Source: Prinia subflava (taxonomy: Eukaryota > Chordata > Aves > Passeriformes > Cisticolidae). Taken from it: DNA of 64,000 nt. The position numbers and the translations under genes were made by a program. The stretch spans positions 744,001-808,000 of the forward strand of contig NC_086254.1 of assembly GCF_021018805.1 (NCBI RefSeq). The letters are read 5' to 3'. This document shows positions 1 to 12,600 of the stretch, piece by piece. The number at the start of each line of letters is the position of its first letter. The first letter of the stretch is position 1. The notes below the pieces were generated by a model. That model searched no databases. It saw only the letters and a program-made list of their open reading frames with translations, and was not told the origin of the DNA.

Positions 1-904
1 ACATTTCCTTTACTATTCCAGTTGTTAACAAAACACATGGGGGACAGTCCCTCAGGAGACATCACCATTTCCTCAAGCAGTCTGCCAGATGTTTATAATT
101 TATTTTTTCTAACATGTTTAACCTAAATTTTCATGTCCTCAATCTGAATTTCCAGCCCTTTGTCTGTCTCTGCAGTTCTCCTCAGCATCCCTTCCCCCTC
201 AACAACACAAAGCTGGTGCTGATCCATGTCACTGCAGCAAGTTCAGGCTCTGCCCACCCACAGCCCACATACAGATCACCCCTCTTCAAACTACCCCCCC
301 CAGGACACTCTCAGCATATCTTTCAACATTTCCAATCTCCAGCTTTTTTCTTCCCAGCAGATCCCTTGTATTTTGGGTTATTTCTTGCTGGAGGCATTAG
401 AGGTCCTTTATATGAGTTTATCAGCAATCTGGCTGCTTTGGCTGTGGTTCAGATTCTTTGCTACCACATTTTTCTGTGACTAATTCTTGTGAAATTTTTG
501 TTCCTTTGGTGGCACCAGAGCTGTTATTAACATGGTGTGAAATCCTTCACTGAGAGGTGACAGAGGAACACAATGAGAAACCCCAGCAGTAAGTTTTAAA
601 GAAAAAATAAATCAGTAAGCTACAAAAACTGGATGACTATGTCAGTAGTTCAGGGAGACAAAAGGGGGTTCCAGTCTTATTTACTTTTTTTCCCCAATAT
701 ATTCCAATAAGAGGTTTAGGGGTAAACGTATCCTATTAACAGCATCTTAATGACAGTGATAAATCCTCTCTATTATATTATTGCATATAATACACAATAC
801 TGTTCCACTCTTCTTGCTCTTTCTTGTATTTCTTCTCCTACATTTAGCAGCAGTACAAGTTTTGGACACACAGAAAACAAGACCACCCATAGAGGACAGA
901 GGCA
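1..904. other. Unannotated non-coding sequence
   Basis: AT-rich unique-looking DNA. The open frames are short, overlap on several frames and show no recognisable family motif. No promoter or repeat identified. Confidence 0.5.
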
Positions 905-1340
905 GACCAGAATTATGGAATCATTAAGGGCTGGAAAAGCTCTCTAAGATCATTAAGTCCAACCATCCCCAAAGCACTGCCAAGGCCACCACTAACCCAT
1001 GTCCCCAAGTGCCACATCCACAGGGCTGTTAAACCCGTCCAGGGGTGGGCAGCTGTGCCAGGGCTGGACAACCCTTTCAGAGAGAAATTTCCCCAAATCC
1101 ACCCTGAGCCTCCCCTGGCCCAGCCTGAGGCCATTCCCTCTCCTCCTGTCCCTGTTCCCTGGGAGCAGAGCCCGACACCCCCGGCTGTCCCCTCCTATCA
1201 GGAGTTGTGCAGAGCCACAAGGTCCCCCTGAGCCTCTTTTTCTCCAGGCTGAGCCCCTTTCCAGCTCCCTCAGCTCCTCCTGGGGCTCCAGCCCCTGCCC
1301 AGCTCCATTCCCTTCTCTGGACACGCTCTAGCCCTTCAAT
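905..1340 (-). mobile_element. CR1 LINE 3'-end fragment
   Basis: Antisense copy of an avian CR1 retroposon 3' region. It begins with the reversed 3' end (a GGCTGGAAAAG / AAGATCATTAAGTCCAACC-type block near 930-960) and continues through the CCCCAAGTGCCACATCC block (about 1003) towards the 5' side near 1340. The same 3'-end type recurs at 62.57 kb (same strand) and 49.38 kb (opposite strand). It is 5'-truncated and contains no intact reverse transcriptase. Confidence 0.85.
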
Positions 1341-2319
1341 GTCCATCCTGTAGAGAGGAAATAAGACATGAACTCACCATCCTCAGACACTGTCCAGACT
1401 CTCCTGGTTCAATCACAGCTCAGTCTCTTCCTGTTCCTCCACAAGTCTCACCTGCAGCAAAGAGGAGACAACCCAGAGCAGAAGTTTAGCTTAGACAATT
1501 TTAGTTAAGAAGTTTAATTTACAGGAATGGTAGTCCAGTGTGAACATAGAGGAGAAAAAAATCAAGACGCCCGAGGCCAGTGCCCAGTCTGTACCTATCT
1601 TGGCCAACCTTTGTTTTGTGCCCTTTCCAGGAGCTGCTGGAAACCAGATTCAGCATCAGTGGGAGACGCCAAATCCTTTAGGTCACTCACTAACACAGCA
1701 CCCAGGACTTGTCACATAAGCACATAGCAGCCTGTCCCCCACAGGTACAAAACCCACACTTCAGGGAACACAGGAGGAGCTGAAGGAAGACAGACTTGGT
1801 CACTGTGAGTCAAAGACCTGGGGAAGATCCTTCACAGGGAACTTGAGTGTTTGGAGAAGACCACTATGGTCCTGAGAGGAAAACACCTCTAAATCCAGTT
1901 GGGTCCTGCCCAGGAGGTAGGGCAGGATGCAAGCACTCCAAGTACCAGGAAAAACCAGCAGGTCCTTCTGCCAGCTTTGCCCTGCTTGAGGGACATCACA
2001 GGAGGCATCTGTAGGAAGGGAAAAGCCAAGAAGCGTGACTTAACAAGATCCTGCTCCAAGATGATCTTTTCCAACAGGACCAGATGCTCCTAGAGGTGAT
2101 GCTGTTTGCTCCATGGAGGAAGAGACCCTTCCTCAAAGTTTTCAGGTGTCTCCAATACCAGATCAGTTGATCACCAACATTTCTCTCGTCTGCCCACATT
2201 TTGCCTCTGCTTTGCTCTTCCAGCCCCACAGAGGGGATGGAATTATCCACAATTAAACACTGGGACAAGGGATGGGCACTCCTGTCCTGGTACCACTCAC
2301 CTGCCTGAGCAGCCTCCCA
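1341..2319. other. Unannotated non-coding sequence
   Basis: Mixed-composition sequence between two CR1 fragments. I see no exon with paired splice sites and no recognisable protein similarity. Confidence 0.5.
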
Positions 2320-2463
2320 CTGCCCCATCCCTGGCAGTGTCCAAGGCCAGGCTGGACAAGGCTTGGAGCAACCTGGGAGAGTGAAAGGTGTCCCTGCCCA
2401 TGGCAGGAGGTGGGATGGCCTTTAAGGTCCCTTCCCATCCAAACCATTCTGCGATTCTGTGAA
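2320..2463 (+). mobile_element. CR1 LINE 3'-end fragment
   Basis: Sense copy: the GTGTCCAAGGCCAGGCTGGA block at about 2338, then AGGTGTCCCTGCCCATGGCA at about 2387, then the CCATTCTGCGATTCTGTG 3' end at about 2444. It shares this 3'-end type with the copies at 3.3, 4.8 and 53.9 kb. Confidence 0.8.
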
Positions 2464-3289
2464 ACAGCACAGAAATCTGCAAGTGTGTGTCCCAAAGTTT
2501 TTTAAGTACAATGATATTTTAAACAGGGATCTTCAGTATTTCAGTGCAGCTTGAGGATGGCTCAGAGCTCACCAACCAAACCTGATTTCTGCCCTTTAGC
2601 ATGTCAGAACTCTAGGAGTGCTCAAGGTCTTCTGTAAAATTTGCCACGATTAATTTTAACCTTTCTTCTCCTCAGGTGAAATACAAATGCCAACAAATGC
2701 GCAATTGGAGATTATATAAACATCTCAAACAACACACCCCAGCTGGGAATCCCCCTCCTTCCGCCACTCAGGAATTATGCTGGCTACAGAAGAGCTCTGA
2801 ATACCTGACCAAGGCTTTTCTTTGCTCAGGGATTTCCTTCCCAGCCCAGAATTAAGTCAGGTTTGACATCCACACATCAGAAGGCCAAGCTGGATGCCAG
2901 CACCGAGGAGTCACTGCTGAGATGTGATTCCCACAGTGAGGCAGCTGCTCCCACTCTGCTCCTGCTGTGGCCAGGTTGGAATCGTTATCCTTGGCCTTTC
3001 AGGTCATCTCTCACATCCCACCATGCACTTGACAGGAAAAGACAGGAAAAAGGAATGGGAGGTAAGAAAGGACTCCAGACTTGTACAATGTATCTCTACA
3101 TTTGATTCTTATCTTTATGGGGCCATGGAGGTGCTCTGAGGGCTGCAGCCCCTCTGCTCTGGAGTCAGGCTAGGAAAGCTGGGTGTGTTCACGTGGAGAG
3201 GAGAAGGCTCTAGAGAGAGCTCAGAGCCACTTCCAGTGCCTGAGGGGGATCCAAGAGAGCTGGAGAGGAACTTGGGACAAGGGATGGAG
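2464..3289. other. Unannotated non-coding sequence
   Basis: Unique-looking sequence between two CR1 copies. No convincing exon, promoter or tandem repeat seen. Confidence 0.5.
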
Positions 3290-3552
3290 GGACAGGACAC
3301 AGGGAATGGCTTCCCACTGTCAGAAGGCAGGGTTAGATGGGATATTGGGAAGGAATTATTCGCTGTGAGAGCGGGGAGGCCCTGTCAAAGGGTGCCCAGA
3401 GAAGCTGTGGCTTCCCTTGGATCCCTGAAAGTGTCCAAGGCCAGGCTGGACGGGGCTTGGAGCAACTTGGGATAGTGGAAGGTGTCCCTGCCCATGGCAG
3501 GAGGTAAAATGAGGTGGTCTGTAAGGTCCCTTCAACTCAAACCATTCTGTCA
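3290..3552 (+). mobile_element. CR1 LINE 3'-end fragment
   Basis: Sense copy running from an ACACAGGGAATGGCTTCCCA block (about 3297) through AAGGCCAGGCTGGACGGG (about 3438) to the ACCATTCTGTCAT 3' end. It is closely similar over its length to the copy at 53.9 kb. Confidence 0.85.
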
Positions 3553-4831
3553 TATTACCTTACATTTAAAAGCAGATCACCAAGTTCCAGGAAACTATGA
3601 AAAAAACCCACCCACACTGGGAATCAAATTTCCTATGAAAACAGAAAAAGCCAAATACTGTACTATTACCCTTCAAACCAAATCAGTCTGGCTCTTTTGA
3701 ACTATAAAAGCCTTTTTCTCACTACTTAGCAAATAATCTCACATATCAGACTTCACAGAGGAAAGAGCCTCCAGCAGGAGGCATCAGGAGTCACTGCCAA
3801 CCAGTGGCAACCAAGTGACATGAGAAGCGTAATTAGTTTGTGGGTAAGAAAGGGAAGAAAACATGCTAAACATGCTTTTTCACTAAATCTGAAGATACCT
3901 GAATTATTGACAACACTGAACAACAGGAGTACTGTTCCTGCAGTGTGCTTTGTACCTATGTGTCCAGTCACTGCTAATGGCCGTGCAGTTTCACAGTTTC
4001 TTCCCTGTACAAGTCAGTGATGACCAGAAACTGAAACACTGTGGCTGGGTCATGAGTGAGGAGGCTCCTTTTCCCTCCCCAGCTCTCTGGACAGCTAGTT
4101 GCTCAAGAGGAAGGCAATCCATGGCAGCAGGACTCCGGGCCCCACGAGCTAGGTCTACTAGAATGCTGCTGCTCCTGCATCCCCAGGGCCTTCCTCCTCC
4201 TGTGGGAGCAGGGGCAAAGCTGAAGGGGTTCCTGAGGATTTATGGGGCAAGAAAAAGCCAGGAGTTACCACAAAACCCCAAGTGCTGCTTGTACCTCTGA
4301 GGACCTCCAGTCTTATCTGAATGACAGCCCAGGCCACCAGGCAGTCTCTCTTGAGCACTTGTGCAGTCCCACATGCTCCTATGGTGGCATGTCAAGTACA
4401 TCCCCCTGTTTCAGGGCTGGCCATGGCCCTCCTCCTTTCAAAGGCTGCTGTGTCCCACTGGCTGCTGGCTCTGCCCCTGTGGCTTCCAGCCCAGGGTCTC
4501 CAGTCCTCGAAAAAGAGGTGGTAGCTGCCCACTGCACCCAGCAATGCTGTCCAACACCTCTCAGGGCTGACCCACCAACTTCTCCTGAGGCTTGGCACCT
4601 GCTCAAGGAGCTGCTTCCCATGCAAGAGGCTGGATTACCCCAAAATCCAGATCAGAAGCTCCCCTTAAAATCTTGGTCACAGGGGATAGGCTGGGGTTGG
4701 CCACCTGCTATGCCAAAGTGGAGGCTGATGCTCCAGAATTAAATGAAGACGGACCAAGGACAGAGAAAGCCAAGATAAAAAGGATGGCACTGTAAAGAAG
4801 ATAAAAGAGAACAATGGCCTTTCACACACAG
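3553..4831. other. Unannotated non-coding sequence
   Basis: Unique-looking sequence with only short overlapping open frames. Nothing supports a gene. Confidence 0.5.
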
Positions 4832-5100
4832 ATGGAATCACTGAATCACAAAATGCTTTCGGTTGAAAGGGACCTTAAAGCTCATCCTGTTCCAGCCCCT
4901 GTCATGGGCAAGACCAGGTTGCTCCAAGCCCCAATGTCTAGCCTGGCCTTGGACACTTCCAGGGATCCAGGGGCAGCCACAGGTTCTCTGGGCACCCTGT
5001 GACAGGGCCTCCCCACCCTCACAGAGAAGAATTCCTTCCCAATATATCTAACCTAAATTTCCTCTCTCTGTTTGAACCCATTCCTCCCTGTCCTGTCTCT
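4832..5100 (-). mobile_element. CR1 LINE 3'-end fragment
   Basis: Antisense copy. It starts with the reversed 3' end (AATCACTGAATCACAAAATG, about 4836) and passes through AAGGGACCTTAAAGCTCATC (about 4866) and the reversed CAGCCTGGCCTTGGACAC-like block near 4938. It belongs to the same 3'-end type as the copies at 2.3, 3.3 and 53.9 kb. Confidence 0.85.
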
Positions 5101-5956
5101 GGTTTCTGGGTGCCATGCACACTGATAACTCATGTTGAGTTTTTTCACCCCCAAGTCACCCCAAAGCCCAGAGCCTCAAGCTGTTCTGCTGCTATACAGT
5201 CACAGGCAGAGCATGGGGCTGGCAGGTGCTGCCCTCCCTATTGCTCGCTGGAGGGAGGCACAGGACAGTGCTGCTGCTGCTGGGGCTGGTGAGGTGATAC
5301 CACCTGACACACCTGGGCTGGGGGAAGTAGAGAAAATAAGTCACTTCTCTTGAGCATTTTTATAGCTTGTAACCTCCTCTGGAATGCTCAGGCTAGAAGA
5401 CAAACCCTCAGATAATAAAGCTGTTGTCAGAGTTGAGAACACTTGTAAAACACTTCATTTGCTCTCCTGTAGCCTCCTGCTTGCGTGACTCACACCATAC
5501 TTCCTTATGCAACTACACTGCTGCCTCCAGGGATCTTTGCCCCTCTAGGTGAGAAACAGAAGGGCAGGGACTAGAGCAGTGCCTGGCAACCCCTTGTCCC
5601 CATTCCCTGGAGATGGTGGAAGAGGCTGCTGGAAGAACCTGGTCAGGACCAAGCTCTGCCTGCATTCTCCAGGATGCTCATCCTCAGCCCTGGCCAGACT
5701 GTCACACTGTCACACACACCAGGAAAGGACTGCTCTTTTCCTAACTGCAGCTCTGGACTGCAACACCCAGGTCCCCTCTCAGCTGCAATCCAAGCCAGGG
5801 TGCGACAGGAACTGGGCAGTTAAAACCCAGGAGAATCACTTCCTCTCCCTCTGCCTCCCCAGGTCTCATGGAGGTGCTACAAAAGCACAGTGCTGTGAAT
5901 TGACAGGAACCTCTGAAAAAAGCTGAAAGTCCTGCCTCCAGCACAGTGGGATTAAC
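5101..5956. other. Unannotated non-coding sequence
   Basis: No recognisable exon, promoter or mobile element. A TGACTCA AP-1-like site occurs near 5487, which on its own is not informative. Confidence 0.5.
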
Positions 5957-6030
5957 AATGGTGAGCTGGGCATAGGGAACACGAAATAATGAGGAATGGT
6001 GAGCCAGGTGTAGGGAACACAATAATGAGG
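5957..6030. repeat. Short tandem duplication (two ~37-bp units)
   Basis: Two adjacent diverged copies, 5957-5994 and 5995-6030. Both start AATGGTGAGC, share TAGGGAACAC and end AATAATGAGG. No function suggested. Confidence 0.8.
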
Positions 6031-6229
6031 AACAGCACCTGCTCCCTGCCATCACCTGCCAGCACAGCACAGAGCAGGGATCCCGTGGGAAGGAGGAGGG
6101 AGGGTGCCCATTGGGGCACATACACACATTGAGCTTTGGAAAGCTGGGAAAGGGAGCAAGAGCTGGCTAAGGCCTCCTGGCTTGCAGGGGTGTTGTGGGT
6201 ACCCCAGGCGAGGTGGGTGGCCCCTGGCA

Positions 6230-6790
6230 GCTCCTCGCTCCCTACTAAGAGCCTCGATTTTAATTGCTCGTAAAACTCCAGCCATTGTTTGCAGTTGGAG
6301 CGGAGTCTCTGTGCTCAGCATCTGCCCCAGGCCAGAGATTTTTGCTTTAATTTCAGCTAAAATTGTAGAGTTGATCCTGGTGCACTTAAAGGGGAAGAAC
6401 AAGTCCAATATTAAATAGGGGATGTTAGAAGGAAAAAACCAGGAAACCTATTAGCCTTATTGTGATCCCAAATGAAACAGAAACAGCCATCTCAAGCCTC
6501 CGGACTAATTAGAGGCTAAAAATATAATTGTCAGACCCCACAGTTACATGCAAAGTAGATTGTATGGGCCGGTCTTTGTTATTTTAAACAACATTATGAC
6601 TCAGAGGATTGTTTCTAATGAAGGCCATGACCAGCTGCTCTTCAACAAAACTCTTTTACTGCTGAATAATGATTAAAAAGAAAAGATTGGGCTACCAGAG
6701 CTCAGGAATGTCACAGCAATACCAGATTATGATGACAAGTTGCCAAAGTATTCAGATTGCTCTGCAGCATGAAGGGATCCTAATTTATGG
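6230..6790. promoter_or_regulatory. Candidate conserved non-coding element (enhancer-like)
   Basis: An AT-rich block inside GC-balanced flanks, free of CR1 sequence and without a usable open frame. It is dense in homeodomain-type cores: TAATTG at about 6260, the palindrome CTAATTAG at 6505-6512, and a MEF2-like CTAAAAATAT at 6516-6525 followed by TAATTG. It also has a SOX-like CATTGTT near 6283 and an AP-1 site TGACTCA at 6597-6603. This composition is typical of developmental enhancers, but conservation could not be tested here. The target gene is unknown. Confidence 0.3.
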
Positions 6791-9571
6791 TTTAACCAGG
6801 GGGAAGGGCTGAATTCCAAGATGTAGAATTACCTATGGATGAAGGGCTGCTGGAAGTGCACCTTAGAGGATCTCACAGGCACCCCCACATGAGCCGCTCA
6901 ACAGGGACTGGCAAAATGTCCACTGCAAGAATATGTAATAGCAGTAATGGCAGAGGGGACAGATTGGTGGCACTTCTGTCCCCAGCACTGCTGGGACCAT
7001 AGCTACAACTGCCAGAGCTCAGCCAGCACACTTGGAGCAGGAAGACCAGTCCCATGTACTGATCCAAAGCAAAATCAGCTCACCTTTGCAACTTAAAACC
7101 CCAAAGATAATAAAACAGAAGAATTCTTCCATATACTGCAGTATTTATGCAAAGTATCGGTCCTGCTGACAAAGACAGATCTCAGTCCAATTACTGGTAG
7201 ATGAAGTTTCAGAATGGAATAAATTCCATCAAGCTTATGGGAAAAGTTGTCCTTTTCGTTGCTTGGAGTATTTAAAACTCCATTAAATAGTTGTTTTTAG
7301 TCTGGGTCTGAATACATGAATCTTCACAGGCTCTGGGTAAGCAGAGCTGCCCACGGTGCCCTCAGCACACCCCAGCCTCCAGTTATTCTTCCCAGGATCA
7401 GTGGCTTGGGATCACAGACAGAGTCTCATGTTCAAAGTTATCCTACCTGGGAGATGTGGGAAGGGCAAGAGGAATTACCCCAAGGGATAAAGGTAAATGC
7501 AACCTGCCATTGCACTGCATGGCCCATCCTGATTTCCAGGAGATGGCCTCAGGCCAACACAGAGCAAGACACGGCCACCGCCTCACTCAGCCCATGGAAC
7601 AACATCCCACCCAGGCTCACCCACACCCACCAGAAGGTCATGACTTGCAAACTCGTCCTGCTCGTCCAACTCAGGAGTCAGGTCATGATTAAAATACCCT
7701 GAAAGGATTTTTCTTCATATTTAAAAGTAATCATGACCTCTTTGAAGACTGCTGAGGCTCCAGTTGCATTCCAAGTGGGAACATCTAGGTTTTAAACATG
7801 AGATTCCCAAGAGCTCAGGCCAGGACACATAAATCAGCTCTCTGCAGGACTGCAGGGTTTAGGGAAAGCTGCCATAGCCAGGAATGCTCCTGACTGCACC
7901 TACCATCCTATGGTAGAAAAGCCCTCAAAAACACACCCACATGTGGCCAGTGCTGGGCTAGTCCTCATGCCCATCCCCAGGGCAAGCACATACAGCTGTA
8001 CAGGGAGGATGCTGGAGGCCGGGATCAGCCACAGAGTGACACAGGGAACACAGGGACAGATTATCCAGGCCCGTAACTGACAGCCAGGCTCAGGGGGAGA
8101 GGGACAGAATATGCCATGCCAGCTGCAAAGGAGGGCATGAGATGTGTGTGAGGATAAGATTACACCGAGAAACAGGACAGAAACCAGAGCCCTGCTGGGA
8201 CAGCAAATCCCCAAGGAAGTGCAGGAGGAGCAGCAGAGCAAAGGAGAGAACTGGCAGAGCAAGTTCAGGATTTCAGGAGCACAACTGTCACAGAGTCAAA
8301 TATCCCAACTGGCAAAGGCAGGGAGAATAACATGGAGATTTTGCCAAGCTCAGGGGTTTTACAGCAGCAATTCTGGGCTGAGGAGATAAGAGACTTCACT
8401 TTGACTGGGCTGTGTCCAAGGGACTTATCAAGGAAGTGGGGAAAAAAAATTAGGCACAGGAAGTGAGTAGGAGCAGAGGTGAGCTTTGCTTTTAACACAG
8501 GAGAAACTACAGAGCATGGAGTTATTCAGAGGCAGGTGAGAAACTGAGCAAGGGGGGAAGAGGAACAGTGCAACAGGGAGGAACAGGGGCAGAGATGAGA
8601 GGACAAACCAGAGGAGAACTTGTGCCTGGTGCAGGGAAAGGAGCAGGGTGCCAGGAGGAATGCAGAGAGGCAGGAGGGCATGTTGACACCATATTTTGTC
8701 CTTTCCCCTCTAAAACAAAGTCCTCTTCAGTAAAAAAGAAGGGGAAAGAAGGTTAGAGAAATCAGAGGGGTGCCTGGAGCAGCCACAGGCTTAATGCCCA
8801 AGAAAAGCAAAGCTCTGGTTTAGCAAAGCCCAGAGTAGTCCTGCCATGAGCTCTGAGACCACATGGCTGTGGGAAGGCCTGGACACAAAAGCTGCCATAG
8901 ATGCACCACTGGCAAAAGGGAGAATGACCAGGAGAAATTTTGGAAAAGGAAATATGTGAGGTGGCTGGAGATCATGGAGCTTGGGAAGAGCAATGCAGAC
9001 CATAGGGCAGAGTTGCTGGCAGGAACAGGGGTCACTGAACTAAGCAGAGGTCACTGGAGTAGGAGCAGCACTGGGGTACAGGCAGTTTTTGGGTTTGTGC
9101 CACTGGACAGTGTGGAACTGAGGACTGCTAAGGGTAGAAGGAACAGTGGAAGCAAGGATGCAGGAATGTAGAAGAGGGTGTGGAAAGAACTGGAGGGGGA
9201 AACAGGCAAACAAGACTAGAGCTTAGGGGAGGAAAACACTACTAGAATTCAAAAAATGCTGAACTGGATAGGCTGGGCCAGGGATACACCTGGAGCCAAG
9301 ACCTGCCAGCCAGCCACCTCTGTGTCAGGCTCAGGGGGCAGCTTAGCCTCGGGACACTGTCAAAGCAGTCTAATGACAACTTGTTTTGCAGAAGAGTGAA
9401 GAAACCAGGGAAGGGGAGATCCTTATGGTGCATCCAAGCTGCAGGACCATGTCCCCAGCAGCATTTTGTCTGTCTCATCCTTTCCTCTGCCACATCTTGT
9501 TCACTCAGGAGTCAGGAGAGATGGAATCACAGAGGAGCCAGAAAACAGTTTATATTATGTGCATGATGGAA
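6791..9571. other. Unannotated non-coding sequence
   Basis: About 2.8 kb of intermediate GC content with purine-rich stretches (8,500-8,760 and 9,120-9,240). No splice-bounded exon with recognisable similarity was found on either strand. Confidence 0.5.
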
Positions 9572-9623
9572 CAAAATGATTTTTAAGGTCCTTTTCAAAC
9601 CTTGCATTCTGCGATTCTGTGGG
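9572..9623 (+). mobile_element. Very short CR1 3' tail
   Basis: Only the terminal part of a CR1 remains: a degenerate TTTTTAAGGTCCTTTTCAAA block followed by GCATTCTGCGATTCTGTGG. Too short to assign to a subfamily. Confidence 0.5.
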
Positions 9624-12600
9624 ATGGGAGTGCACAGGCAGATTCTGACAGACCCCAGCTGGAGGGTCCAGCAGTATCACCCAGATGCCATCAAGGTGTA
9701 TGGGATAATGAGGGAAGAGAACAGAGCCCAGCACATTGCCAGACCCCTAACAAGCGCTGCTATCCATCTCTGCAATGATTTTAAGCATAATTAATCTCAG
9801 CAGCCTGCCTGCCTGCCAGCTGACTCTGCTCTTTACATTAATGACAGTGAAATCGGAGTTTCAAGGGGAATGCAGTGATGGTGAAGGAAGCAGAGCCAGG
9901 ACCAGGAGTTTCTCAGCTCATCTCCCCTCTTCTCCCGAGGCTGTGGCTCTGGTGGTGCTGCAGCCCCGGGGCTGGGGCAGCTGGTGGCACCAGGTGGCAG
10001 CAGCACACCGGGGATGGTCCCCTGCCAGGTCAGCATCTGCCTCGGAACACCTCGGGGAGCACGGCCTGGCAGAGGCGCTGCCATCACCGCACTGATTCAT
10101 TCCCCAGCCCAGCAGCTGCAGAGAGGGACAGACCCCTCAGTCATTTCCATAAGGGCACGTGGAAGAACCACAGACTGAGAGAGCCCTGCTGCACCCGTGC
10201 CATGCCCACCCTACAGGCCTTTCATCTCAAGCTGGCAGAGCAGGAATTCAAAGCCAAGGCTCCAAGCTGAACTCCGTAACCGTCGTAGTGACAGAGACAG
10301 GAAGCACAGCTTTGGCAAACATTTCCAAAGTTCCCTTGTAACTCCAGCCTTGGAGTTCCCTTGTTCTCCAGCTTTGTTTGCTTTTCTTTAAAAATGAAGT
10401 TGGGACAGTTCAAGTCACAATTAAGCCTTTATTCAAGTACAAACAATTGCCTAGTCCCTACCCAAAGCCATGCAGTTGGACCCATCCTAGCTGCAGTCCA
10501 GGCTCCTGCCTGCTCCTGGCATCCTGCAGCTCCCGAGGGAGGGATGTGTGGGCACTGGGCTCCCTCTCATGCTGCCCTGGAGCCTCCCTCCACACTGTGC
10601 ACTGACATCAACTCAATCTCAGGAAGGAAGCAGCAACAGCTTCAAGGAAACGGTGCCTGCACTGCTGAGGTCACATCCCAAGTCTCCAGGCCAGAGAGGT
10701 GCTGTCTAAACTGGTCTCTGTGCAAACACTCAGTTCTCATTATGCACCAGGAGAATTCACCTTTAACTCCCATCAACTTGGGGAGTCTCTGACAGCCACA
10801 GCTTTTTCTGAAAGGCAATCTTTGTGACTGCAGAAAAAACCTGAGATATGTGACCCAAATGCACCAGAAGGCTCTGAAATCCCAAGATAAAATTCTGAAG
10901 TGTGCCACTAACCCTCCGTACTCCACTACAGGTTTTCCCAGCCAAGCTCAGGGCATTCTTAAGCTCCCAAGTCTAATATCCTGGCATTCAACATGTGGTT
11001 ATTTTAAAATAATTTCAACCAAACAGCAGCAATACAACTTCAGCCCTGTTGTTATTACAAATGTAACTATTATTCTTTTATACAGGTGCATAAACAATAC
11101 CCATGTGGTACTACTTTTGGAGTCGCACAGTTTCTGAGGCATGTTCCTGCAGCCAGAGGACAGGATGGATGGGGGAACCATAGTCCCTGGTATAGGGCAG
11201 GTAGGACACCTTTGGCATCTACAGTGGTGCCTGCCTGCAAGAATCTGGAATCTCCCCAGGACAATCAATAGAAACAGTGTCTGAAAGCAGAAAAGACTGC
11301 CTTTATTCCAGGTGATCACATGTCCTGTAACACTACTGGGATTCACAGCCCTGCGACAGCCTTGCTTCTAGCTCCAGCTGAGGCTCCTCAGCTCTGGAAC
11401 CACGTGCTGCCGGTTGGAGGCAGACCCTAGGCCAGAACTCAAGTGGCACCATTCACCACAGGCAAAATTTCTAGGAGGGCCTTTTTTCTCCAAGGGTAGT
11501 TTTCTTCCATGGGAATAAAATGAAGCATCTTTTAGTTACCCACATAAACACATATGTGAAAAAGCTATGACCGAAACCATCAGCAGGTCTGAGAGGACAA
11601 GGAAGCATCAGGATTTATTCTGTTGACTCACCCAGACCAAGCCCTGTTTCCCCAGCAGCCTCCTCACAAGCAACAAGGAGGATCCTGTGCCAGGCCCTGC
11701 AGCACTCTTGAAATGTGGCTGGGAACAGCTCTGCTGAGCACTCCTCCCCGCTCCTGGGGGAAAGCCAGTTCCTCTCCAAAACTTGCAATAACTGTGCCAT
11801 CATCACATTAAGTTCCCAGCACCCCCTTTCACAGGAAGAACCTCTAAAACAGAGCAACAAACATCTGCTCAGGGTTTTTACTGTCAAGCTACAGAAGAGC
11901 ACAAGAGGAGATGAAAACCCTTGAGAGCTGTTATTAATAAGTTAAGAGCTCACTTTCAATTGCATGTCCAACCTGAGCACAGTCAGAGCTGTTGGCTCCC
12001 ATGGAAACACTGGGTTTGTAGGCATTGTCCCCTGATGGTTTGTTATGTCGACAGTCTGGACATCCTCCTTGCCAAGGAACCCTTTCAGGGCTTTGTGTTG
12101 CCACAGCTGTTCTTCACAACCAGGCAACAAACTTGGAAACTTGGCCTTCATGAGGCTTTTCTGGAGGTGGTATCCCTCCCAAAACCAAGCAATACCTCAC
12201 TTGGTGTTTAACAATTCCCCTTTCCCACCGCAAGCCCCCAAAGTTTAAGAAGGTTAAACCAGAGCCTTTGGTCTTTAATTTCCAGGTATCTGTAGCCTTC
12301 AAACTGTTCTGCACTTCAGCAATGGAAAATCCCATGAAGCCTTGCACACTGACCTGCTTTCATTAATAACCTCACCTCAAAGGATGTGGGTGGGCCAGCA
12401 AGTTCAGCTGAGCTTAAGTGCTCCCATCTCGTGCTCTCTCTAAGCACGAGCTTAACTGCTTCTAAAAACAGCGCTGGCTATGCCAGCCACTCCAAAGGCA
12501 CTCTTAGAAAGGGAAATCCCCAGCCAATTGATACAAGGGAGGAGAAGGCAATTTGATATATATAGCAAGTCCCCAGCTTATCTAGCAGCAAGAGCTGCTC

